Shown here: piece after piece, positions 1 to 5,788 of the stretch
Numbering within the stretch: position 1 is the stretch's first letter
How the letters are laid out: each line of letters starts with the position of its first letter
Origin: Legionellaceae bacterium
Lineage (GTDB): Bacteria; Pseudomonadota; Gammaproteobacteria; Legionellales; Legionellaceae
DNA: 7,400 nucleotides
Assembly: GCA_947470005.1 (NCBI GenBank)
Contig: CANISA010000077.1
Span: 1-7,400, forward strand
Reading direction: 5' to 3'
Made by a program: the position numbers and the translations under genes
The notes under the pieces: generated by a model
What the model was told of the DNA's origin: nothing
Database searches by the model: none
The model's input: the letters and a program-made list of their open reading frames with translations, nothing else

Positions 1-486
1 TATCAAAGGGACCTCGAGCGCGGAACTAACCACACCATCCAGACCGGCTTCCTTTGCTAAACGCGCCAAAAGCGTGACGTGATCGCCGACAGGTAACGGT
101 ATCCCCACAGACCTTAAATCATCAGCGTTCAAGCTCGTGAGCACCGTGACCGCAATCAACAACGGCCGATTAACGCCATACGCGTCCAGCGCATGCCTTG
201 CCGCTTGCATCATGGCTAACCCACCTAAGGCATGAACATTCATCATCCAAACACCAAGCTCCGCAGCCGCCGTGCATGCATGCGCCACCGTGTTTGGGAT
301 ATCATGAAATTTCAAATCGAGAAAAACATTAAATTGCCGCTCAACCAACGCGCGAACAAACACTGCACCAAAGTGCGTGAACATTTCATGCCCCACCTTG
401 AGTGCACACAACGCAGGGTCCAATTGATCAATCAAGGCAAATGCCGTGGATTGATGCTCAACATCCAGTGCCACAATCAGCTTCAT
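1..486 (-). CDS. pyrF: Orotidine 5'-phosphate decarboxylase, 3' end cut by window edge
   Basis: PyrF decarboxylates OMP to UMP, the last step of de novo pyrimidine synthesis, in the cytoplasm. The window holds the first 162 codons. The reading frame is still open at base 1, so roughly the last 70 residues of a usual 230-240 aa protein lie outside. The N-terminus reads MKLIVALDVE, with the first substrate-binding Asp at residue 8. LKVG follows at 29-32, and the catalytic signature DLKFHDIPNT at 57-66 supplies Asp57, Lys59 and Asp62. Further on are VNVHA-like MNVHALGG, the strand LLIAVTVLTS and LAKEAGLDGVV, all typical of the TIM-barrel family. The ATG shares its A with the lapB stop (TAATG, 1-nt overlap). 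A strong GGAGG sits 7 nt upstream inside the lapB coding end. This implies translational coupling with lapB, as in the conserved lapA-lapB-pyrF order. The identification is very secure. Confidence 0.97.
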   Translation of the reverse strand, partial: MKLIVALDVEHQSTAFALIDQLDPALCALKVGHEMFTHFGAVFVRALVERQFNVFLDLKFHDIPNTVAHACTAAAELGVWMMNVHALGGLAMMQAARHALDAYGVNRPLLIAVTVLTSLNADDLRSVGIPLPVGDHVTLLARLAKEAGLDGVVSSALEVPLI

Positions 487-1655
487 TAGTCCCCCTCCAA
501 ACCATGAATAGGCTTTATTCGCCCCCATTGCTTGCAACTTGGGCAATGCCAGTGCAATAGCTTGCCTGAAAAGCCACAGTGTCCACAGCGATAGATGGGT
601 TTATTTTCCAAGAATTTACTCGTAATATCATAAAGCATCTGTAATTTATCACGCACTTTTCCATTTGCCGACTCTAAATGCCAATAAATCAAACGATTTA
701 AACCACGTATGGACGGATGCCGACTGAGCTGAGCCGACACAAAATCAATGGCAAGATCGTCACTTTTTTCCTGACGCAAATAGTCTCCAATCACAAAAAT
801 CACACAGGCACGGGGATGTTCAGCCAACGTTTGCTCTAAATAATCAACGCACTCGTCCATGGCGTCCAATTCACGGTAGCACTTAAGCAAGGGGCCGATG
901 ATTTCTGTTAAAAATTCATGATCTTGCTCTGGCACGCGTTTCAACGCACGAATAGCTTGTTTATGGCGCCCATTTTCTATCTCGAGGGACGCGAGCATTA
1001 AACTGGCACGAACCGACTGCTTATCAATGGTTAACGCTTGCTTTATCACAGGGTAAGCTTTGTCGTAAGCCCCCTCCTTCATGGCGACATGACCCATTTC
1101 GCAATAATAATGAGCCGCCTGTGCATCCATGTTTCCTCCCGTGGACCCCTCGATTTTTTTAACCACATCGATGGCTTTTTCCCAGGCTTTTTCTTGCTGA
1201 TAAATGGCCAGAAGCCCATGCAAACTACTCACTTCTCGCGCACCACCAAGCTCCAGCACTTCGATAAAGATACGCTCAGCGCGATCAAATACACCCGCAC
1301 TCATGTAATCTTGACCTAAGGCCATCAACGCTTCTTTCCGTTGAATAAAACTAAGCTGTGGTCTCGCGATCAAATTTTGGTGAATTCGAATCGCTCGATC
1401 CACCTCACCACGACGGCGAAATAAACTCCCGAGCGCTAAATGCGTCTCAACCGTTTCGCTATCCACGTCCAATAGTTTAATAAACACGTCAACTGCTTTA
1501 TCTGGTTGTTCATTTAATAAATAATTCAAACCAACCACGTATTCTCGAGACAACTGATTTTCAGTTTGATTGTCCTTCATCAAGTAATTACGTCGTGCTA
1601 ACCACCAGCCCGAGCATGCTGCGGCGGGAAGTAATAATGGCCAGAAATTAATCAT
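486..1655 (-). CDS. lapB: LPS assembly protein LapB (YciM), TPR and rubredoxin-like zinc domain
   Basis: LapB is an inner-membrane-anchored cytoplasmic TPR protein. In E. coli it works with FtsH to promote degradation of LpxC, thereby limiting lipid A synthesis, and it links to LPS assembly. Starting at the ATG at 1655 it is 389 aa, the same length as E. coli LapB. Residues 3-19 (NFWPLLLPAAACSGWWL) form the single N-terminal membrane anchor, followed by ARR. The conserved segment LSREYVVGLNYLLNEQPDKA starts the TPR array, which includes GSLFRRRGEVDRAIRIHQNL and runs to about residue 330. The C-terminus carries CGHC and CPSC (Cys357, 360, 371, 374), the rubredoxin-like metal site, ending IKPIHGLEGD. 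A TTG three bases upstream is in frame, but GAGG spaced 7 nt from the ATG favours the ATG. lapA ends 12 nt upstream and pyrF overlaps by 1 nt. No residue is obviously missing. Confidence 0.96.
   Translation of the reverse strand: MINFWPLLLPAAACSGWWLARRNYLMKDNQTENQLSREYVVGLNYLLNEQPDKAVDVFIKLLDVDSETVETHLALGSLFRRRGEVDRAIRIHQNLIARPQLSFIQRKEALMALGQDYMSAGVFDRAERIFIEVLELGGAREVSSLHGLLAIYQQEKAWEKAIDVVKKIEGSTGGNMDAQAAHYYCEMGHVAMKEGAYDKAYPVIKQALTIDKQSVRASLMLASLEIENGRHKQAIRALKRVPEQDHEFLTEIIGPLLKCYRELDAMDECVDYLEQTLAEHPRACVIFVIGDYLRQEKSDDLAIDFVSAQLSRHPSIRGLNRLIYWHLESANGKVRDKLQMLYDITSKFLENKPIYRCGHCGFSGKLLHWHCPSCKQWGRIKPIHGLEGD
491..498 (-). promoter_or_regulatory. Strong Shine-Dalgarno for pyrF inside the lapB 3' end
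   Basis: Read on the minus strand this is GGAGGGGG. Its GGAGG core ends 7 nt before the pyrF ATG. It overlaps the last LapB codons (Leu-Glu-Gly-Asp), so the coding end of lapB doubles as the pyrF ribosome binding site. It fixes the pyrF start at 486. Confidence 0.85.
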
Positions 1656-1662
1656 CAAAGAA

Positions 1663-1666
1663 CCTC
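1663..1666 (-). promoter_or_regulatory. Shine-Dalgarno GAGG for lapB
   Basis: GAGG on the minus strand lies just after the lapA TGA and 7 nt before the ATG at 1655. An alternative in-frame TTG at 1658 would leave only 4 nt, so the site supports the ATG start and the 389-aa product. Confidence 0.7.
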
Positions 1667-1667
1667 A

Positions 1668-1958
1668 TCAATGTTGATCGTGTAATGGAATAGCACGCAA
1701 ATTTTTGACTTCTTTTTCTGTAACCTTTAATTGGCTTTTTATTTTATGGCATTCTGCCTTCAGTCGCCAATACCGTCCTATAAAGAGAAAAAACCCCACC
1801 AACATACCAACGCCTAACATGAGGGTCATTAAAACAGAAACAGGCATCGTCAGGGTGGTCAAATAAAGATTAACGTGAGCCGTTCGTGCATTTAACGCAG
1901 CAAAGCTCACGCCAACTAAAATCAATAGAAGATAAAACACCGTCATCAGCATACGCAT
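1668..1958 (-). CDS. lapA: Inner-membrane LPS regulatory protein LapA (YciS, DUF1049)
   Basis: LapA is a small inner-membrane partner of LapB in the control of LPS synthesis through LpxC stability. The product is 96 aa (about 100 in E. coli). A hydrophobic helix at about residues 4-22 (LMTVFYLLLILVGVSFAAL) is followed by a short loop, NARTAHVNLYL, matching the family's 'N..T..FN(Y/L)L' pattern. A second helix spans about 39-60, with a Gly-rich face GVGMLVGFFLFIG. A charged, probably coiled-coil cytoplasmic helix follows at about 61-90 (WRLKAECHKIKSQLKVTEKEVKNLRA). AGGA at 1967-1970 sits 8 nt before the ATG and supports this start over the nearby in-frame Met3 and Met5. lapB follows after 12 nt. 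Upstream, a strong terminator separates the gene from rpsA, and no clear promoter is visible in the 33 nt between terminator and start. Expression therefore probably depends on read-through or on a promoter I cannot recognise. Confidence 0.92.
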   Translation of the reverse strand: MRMLMTVFYLLLILVGVSFAALNARTAHVNLYLTTLTMPVSVLMTLMLGVGMLVGFFLFIGRYWRLKAECHKIKSQLKVTEKEVKNLRAIPLHDQH

Positions 1959-1991
1959 CTGATCTATCCTTTTGTTAACTTTATTTATCTT

Positions 1992-2023
1992 AAAAAAAAA
2001 GCGTAGATAACTACGCTTTTTTT
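1992..2023 (-). terminator. Rho-independent terminator after rpsA, symmetrical
   Basis: On the minus strand the RNA reads A7, GCGUAG, loop UUAU, CUACGC, then U9. The GC-containing arms pair perfectly over 6 bp, and the flanking A/U runs extend the stem to 13 bp. The stem begins 16 nt after the rpsA stop codon. Because a T-tract also follows the stem on the plus strand, it could work in both directions. It separates rpsA from lapA and lies where ihfB is found in many relatives. Confidence 0.9.
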
Positions 2024-2039
2024 AAAAGAAAGAGCATCC

Positions 2040-3743
2040 TTACTCGCTGTCTTTCTCACTGTCTTTACTTGCCATTTTCTCTTTCAGTAAGTCACCAATG
2101 GTCGTTGATATAGACGAGACATCACTACTACCGCTGCGAGAATACTTCTTGATTGCATCAGCCTGCTCTTGAGCATCTTTCGCTTTCACAGACAGGGTAA
2201 TGGTGCGGCTCTTCCTATCCACGTTGATGATTTTTGCTTCAATTTCATCGCCTTCTTTAACCAACGTTGTCGCATCGTCAACTTTGTCATCAGACAGATC
2301 ATTCGCACGAATGGTTCCGAAAACATCCGCTGCTAATTCAACCGTCACTAACTTCGCATCAACTGCTGTGACCTTACCTTTAACCACAGCACCTTTTGTG
2401 AACTCATCAGCAAAGCTACTGAAGAGATCGCCTTCCAACTGCTTCAACCCTAAGGAAATGCGCTCACGCTCAGCATCAATGGCCAGAATAACGGCTTCCA
2501 ATTCTTGACCTTTCTTGAACTGTTTAACCGCTTCTTCACCAGGCACTGTCCAAGAAATATCAGACAAATGCACCAAACCATCAATCTCACCATCCAAACC
2601 AATAAAGATACCAAAATCAGTAATGGAACGAATCTTACCACTGACTTTTTGACCCTTACTGTGGCTTAGAGAGAACGTCTGCCATGGGTTGCCTAAACAC
2701 TGCTTCATCCCTAAGGAAATCCGGCGCCGCACTTCATCTATTTCAAGGACCATCACGCCAACCAAGTCACCCATAGAGACGACCTTGCTTGGATGAACAT
2801 TTTTATTCGTCCAATCCATTTCTGACATGTGAACCAAGCCTTCAACGCCTTCTTCTATCTCAACAAAACAGCCGTAATCCGTAATATTAGTTACTTTTCC
2901 GTCAAGCCGTTTGCCTACAGGATAACGGTCAACCAGATCCACCCATGGATCGTTACCTAATTGCTTCATGCCTAAGGAAACCCTGTTACGCTCAGGATCA
3001 AAGCTCAATACTTTAACTTTTACGTCTTGACCAACGGTCAACACTTCACTTGGATGTTTCACGCGTTTCCACGACACATCCGTGATGTGCAGCAAGCCAT
3101 CAATACCGCCCAAATCAATAAAGGCGCCGTAATCGGTGAGGTTTTTAACAACCCCATCCAGTACTTGGCCATCATGAAGCGACTCAAGCAAGGCTTGTCT
3201 ATCTGCACTGCTTTCTTCTTCAACGACTGCCCGACGAGAAACCACGATATTGTTGCGTTTCAAGTCCATTTTAATAACTTTAAATTCAAGTTCTTTGCCT
3301 TCAAGATAAGACGGGTCACGTACCGGTCTCACATCAACCAACGAACCCGGTAAAAAGGCTCGAATGGTACCAATCTCAACGGTGAAACCACCCTTGACTT
3401 TACCTGAAATCAAACCAATCACCGTCTCATTATTTTCATGTGACTTCGACAGTCTGCGCCATGCTTCTTGACGTTTTGCTTTTTCACGAGAAAGCAGGGT
3501 CTCACCATGACCATCTTCGACTGCATCTAATGCGACTTCAACCACATCGCCAATGACAATCTCTACTTCACCGTTTTTATCTCGAAACTCGTCGAGAGAA
3601 ACAATGCCTTCCGATTTTAATCCAGCATTTAAGGTCACGTAATCATCATCCATATCAATGACTGTTGCATTGATAATGGCACCAGGATAAAACTGTGCAC
3701 CGATGATGCTTTGCTCAAATAATTCTTTAAAACTTTCAGACAT
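2040..3743 (-). CDS. rpsA: 30S ribosomal protein S1
   Basis: S1 binds mRNA on the 30S subunit and is needed to start translation of messages with weak or structured leaders. The product is 567 aa (557 in E. coli). The N-terminus MSESFKELFEQS is the ribosome-anchoring helix, and six S1 OB-fold domains follow at about 21-87, 105-172, 191-260, 276-346, 363-433 and 450-519. Domains 3-5 show the classic RNA-binding repeats: TDYGAFIDLGGIDGLLHITD, TDYGCFVEIEEGVEGLVHMSE and TDFGIFIGLDGEIDGLVHLSD. Each of these ends in a variant of (V/I)SLG(M/L)KQ. Domains 1, 2 and 6 are more divergent, as is normal. The tail ends in TIGDLLKEKM plus a charged stretch. The start matches the family. Its Shine-Dalgarno is weak (only GAG, 9 nt upstream) in an AT-rich leader. 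GGT and CGT codons seem frequent, as expected for a highly expressed gene. Terminator-like hairpins flank it on both sides. Confidence 0.98.
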   Translation of the reverse strand: MSESFKELFEQSIIGAQFYPGAIINATVIDMDDDYVTLNAGLKSEGIVSLDEFRDKNGEVEIVIGDVVEVALDAVEDGHGETLLSREKAKRQEAWRRLSKSHENNETVIGLISGKVKGGFTVEIGTIRAFLPGSLVDVRPVRDPSYLEGKELEFKVIKMDLKRNNIVVSRRAVVEEESSADRQALLESLHDGQVLDGVVKNLTDYGAFIDLGGIDGLLHITDVSWKRVKHPSEVLTVGQDVKVKVLSFDPERNRVSLGMKQLGNDPWVDLVDRYPVGKRLDGKVTNITDYGCFVEIEEGVEGLVHMSEMDWTNKNVHPSKVVSMGDLVGVMVLEIDEVRRRISLGMKQCLGNPWQTFSLSHSKGQKVSGKIRSITDFGIFIGLDGEIDGLVHLSDISWTVPGEEAVKQFKKGQELEAVILAIDAERERISLGLKQLEGDLFSSFADEFTKGAVVKGKVTAVDAKLVTVELAADVFGTIRANDLSDDKVDDATTLVKEGDEIEAKIINVDRKSRTITLSVKAKDAQEQADAIKKYSRSGSSDVSSISTTIGDLLKEKMASKDSEKDSE

Positions 3744-3763
3744 GTTATTAAACTCAAATTAGT

Positions 3764-3794
3764 AAAAAAATAAAAAAACGAGCTCCGCTCATTT
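3764..3794 (-). terminator. Hairpin plus T-tracts between cmk and rpsA (terminator or attenuator candidate)
   Basis: On the minus strand AAAU-GAGC, loop GGA, GCUC-GUUU can form an 8-bp stem with one G-U pair. It is followed by the remaining U residues, a single A, and seven more U. It starts 15 nt after the cmk stop and ends 20 nt before the rpsA ATG. It could end most cmk transcripts or attenuate read-through into rpsA, which would then need its own promoter. The core is only 4 G-C/A-T pairs with a triloop, so the strength is uncertain. I see no convincing -35/-10 pair beside it. Confidence 0.5.
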
Positions 3795-3809
3795 CCCCCC
3801 CAAACACAC

Positions 3810-4484
3810 TCACAACCCCAAATGAACAACCAACTGCAGCACCTGGTTAAAAACTTCTTCGACAGTTAATCCTGTCGTATCAATTGCTATCGAATCCTTC
3901 GCGGGCGTTAATGGTGCATGCGCCCGAGCCATATCCCTTTCATCGCGTTGAGTGAGCTCATCAACAACTTGTGCGAGGGTATCATTTTTCCCGCTTTTCT
4001 TCAACTGAAAATAACGTCGCAGTGCGCGTGCCTCAGACGTCGCAAACAAATAAATCTTCAGCACCGCATCCGGAAAAACGACAGTCCCCATGTCTCGGCC
4101 ATCCGTCACTAAGCCCGGTGGCACTGCAAACGCACGTTGACGCATCAACAAGGCCTCTCGAACCTCTGGGATCGCCGCTAATTTAGAGGCTTGTTGGCCG
4201 CAATGTTCGCTGCGTATCACGTCATTAACCACTGTGTCATTTAATAACACAGCCTCTCCATCAAAACGAAGGCGCATACGATGTGCAAGATCGATGAGTG
4301 CCGCACGTGACTCGACGTCGATGCGCTCTTGTTCTACAGCCAGTGCAAACACACGATAAATCGCACCACTATCAAGAAAATGCCACCGCAACTGACCCGC
4401 TAACAGATGACAGAGCGTGCCTTTACCCGTCCCGCTCGGACCGTCCAGGGTAATGACCGGCACCGTGTTTTTATGATTCATCAT
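3810..4484 (-). CDS. cmk: Cytidylate kinase (CMP/dCMP kinase)
   Basis: Cmk phosphorylates CMP and dCMP with ATP, returning cytidine nucleotides from RNA turnover and phospholipid synthesis to the pool. The product is 224 aa (227 in E. coli). The P-loop GPSGTGKGT is at residues 15-23, and DSGAIYR, contacting the nucleotide, is at 38-44. The CMP-binding insert region includes IRSEHCGQQASKLAA at about 90-104 and REALLMRQRAF at about 109-119. DGRDMGTVVFP is at 128-138 and the lid segment RDERDMARAHAPL is at about 180-192. All signature residues are present. The gene overlaps the aroA end by 14 nt. Two adjacent ATG codons (4484 and 4481) could start it, and GAG/GAGAG a few bases upstream allows either, so the true start may differ by one codon. 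Downstream, a 66-nt gap with a terminator-like hairpin precedes rpsA. cmk-rpsA adjacency is conserved in gammaproteobacteria. Confidence 0.97.
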   Translation of the reverse strand: MMNHKNTVPVITLDGPSGTGKGTLCHLLAGQLRWHFLDSGAIYRVFALAVEQERIDVESRAALIDLAHRMRLRFDGEAVLLNDTVVNDVIRSEHCGQQASKLAAIPEVREALLMRQRAFAVPPGLVTDGRDMGTVVFPDAVLKIYLFATSEARALRRYFQLKKSGKNDTLAQVVDELTQRDERDMARAHAPLTPAKDSIAIDTTGLTVEEVFNQVLQLVVHLGL

Positions 4485-5772
4485 CCGCTCTCACTATTGC
4501 TAATTTAATTTGATTTGCCGTGTTGATAAAGTCTGGAAACGACGTTGAAACAGCACTACAGTTTAGCACCGTCACCGACGAGCGAGCAACGGAACCGGCG
4601 ATCGCAAACGCCATTGCCACGCGGTGATCCCCTCCACTGGAGACAACCCCTCCGCCTAAAACACCTCCATGAATCACCACGCCGTCCCCATCGGCATAAG
4701 CCTCAATGCCCAAACGCTGTAACCCATCAACCATCACCCCAATGCGATCACTCTCTTTAAAACGTAATTCCCGTGCGCCTTGTAAACGCGTGATACCTGA
4801 CGCGCACGCTGCCGCAATAAACAGGATAGGGAATTCATCAATCGCAAAAGGCACCATGGCAGCAGGAATGGTTATCCCGTTCAGGCGCGCGTAACGCACA
4901 TGCAGGTCAGCAACAGGCTCGCCCCCCAGCACATGTTGATTACTCATGGATATCGATGCACCCATGGCATTTAACACATGAATCACACCCAAACGCGTCG
5001 GATTCACGCCCACGTTACTTATCGTCAGTTCGGAGCCGGGAATAACGATCGCTGCCACCATAAAAAAAGCCGCGGAAGACAAGTCGCCCGGCACCCTCAC
5101 CTCGGTTCCCTTTAGCGTGTGCGCGGCATCGATCACCAAAGCATGGTCTGCTGTTTGATAAAAGGGATAAGAAAAAGCCGTGAGCATGCGCTCGGTGTGG
5201 TCCCGTGTCGGCATGGACTCGATGATCCGCGTCTTTCCTCGCGCAAAAAGGCCCGCCAAGATTAACGCCGTCTTAACTTGTGCACTGGCGTGCGGCATTT
5301 CATAGTCTATCCCCTGCAAACAAGCCCCGCCCCGAATCAAAACCGGCGGTTGATTGGCTTTGGTGGTGATAAACGCACCCATCTGAATCAGCGGACGACT
5401 GACCCGGCCCATGGGCCTCCGGTGTAAACTGTCATCACCCATCAGCATGCTATCAAACGATTGAGCGGCTAAAAGCCCCATCAGTAACCGCATCGTCGTC
5501 CCTGAGTTGCCACAATCCAAAGGACCGATGGGTTCCTTCAATCCGTATTTCCCTACCCCGTGAACCACAACCTGGTGTGCTACCGCGTGCTCAACAGGCA
5601 CCCCCATGGCCTCAAGCGCACGCCTCGTGCTCACGCAGTCATCACCCTCAGAAAAACCATGGATGGTCGTTACTCCCTCAGCGAGCGCGCCTAAAAATAA
5701 CGCACGATGCGAGATGGATTTATCTCCAGGAACCGTGATAACACCGCTCAACGATGAAACCGGATGACTCAC
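4471..5772 (-). CDS. aroA: EPSP synthase (3-phosphoshikimate 1-carboxyvinyltransferase), class II-like
   Basis: AroA joins phosphoenolpyruvate to shikimate 3-phosphate, the sixth step of the shikimate pathway to aromatic amino acids. From the GTG at 5772 it is 433 aa. Visible motifs are PGDKSISHRA (15-24), DCGNSGTTMRLL (86-97), SAQVK (163-167), RDHTE (190-194), NPTR (257-260), IDEFP (311-315, catalytic Asp312), ELRFKESDR (335-343), GDHRVAM (381-387) and SFPDF (411-415). GDKS, SAQxK, RxHxE and NxTR together mark the class II group rather than the E. coli class I type. The open frame extends upstream to 5919, but that part is only serC read in another frame. The choice is between GTG at 5772, with GAGG 12 nt upstream, and GTG at 5790, which overlaps the serC stop as GTGA and would give 439 aa. 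I prefer 5772 with modest confidence. The 3' end overlaps cmk by 14 nt. Confidence 0.95.
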   Translation of the reverse strand: MSHPVSSLSGVITVPGDKSISHRALFLGALAEGVTTIHGFSEGDDCVSTRRALEAMGVPVEHAVAHQVVVHGVGKYGLKEPIGPLDCGNSGTTMRLLMGLLAAQSFDSMLMGDDSLHRRPMGRVSRPLIQMGAFITTKANQPPVLIRGGACLQGIDYEMPHASAQVKTALILAGLFARGKTRIIESMPTRDHTERMLTAFSYPFYQTADHALVIDAAHTLKGTEVRVPGDLSSAAFFMVAAIVIPGSELTISNVGVNPTRLGVIHVLNAMGASISMSNQHVLGGEPVADLHVRYARLNGITIPAAMVPFAIDEFPILFIAAACASGITRLQGARELRFKESDRIGVMVDGLQRLGIEAYADGDGVVIHGGVLGGGVVSSGGDHRVAMAFAIAGSVARSSVTVLNCSAVSTSFPDFINTANQIKLAIVRADDES

Positions 5773-5784
5773 CCAATGACACGG

Positions 5785-5788
5785 CCTC
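5785..5788 (-). promoter_or_regulatory. Probable Shine-Dalgarno GAGG for aroA
   Basis: GAGG on the minus strand overlaps the serC TGA stop and lies 12 nt before the GTG at 5772. That spacing is longer than ideal. No comparable motif precedes the other candidate GTG at 5790. It is the main argument for the shorter AroA. Confidence 0.45.

Noticed and set aside
232..489. Plus-strand 85-codon open frame
   Set aside because: It lies antisense to the well-supported pyrF start and has no family resemblance.
1038..1319. Plus-strand 93-codon open frame
   Set aside because: It is fully antisense to the TPR part of lapB, with low-complexity, unrelated translation.
1985..2010. Possible lapA promoter (TTATCT and TAAATA, 17 nt apart, minus strand)
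   Set aside because: Each hexamer matches only about half of the sigma70 consensus and the region is AT-rich by virtue of the terminator, so it is not supportable as a feature.
2200..3353. Plus-strand frames of 102 and 108 codons and a minus-strand 63-codon frame
   Set aside because: All are shadows of rpsA, whose frame shows six S1 domains with family motifs throughout.
3635..3829. Minus-strand 64-codon frame spanning the cmk-rpsA gap
   Set aside because: It overlaps the rpsA start and cmk end in another frame, runs through the hairpin and T-tracts, and has no recognisable product.
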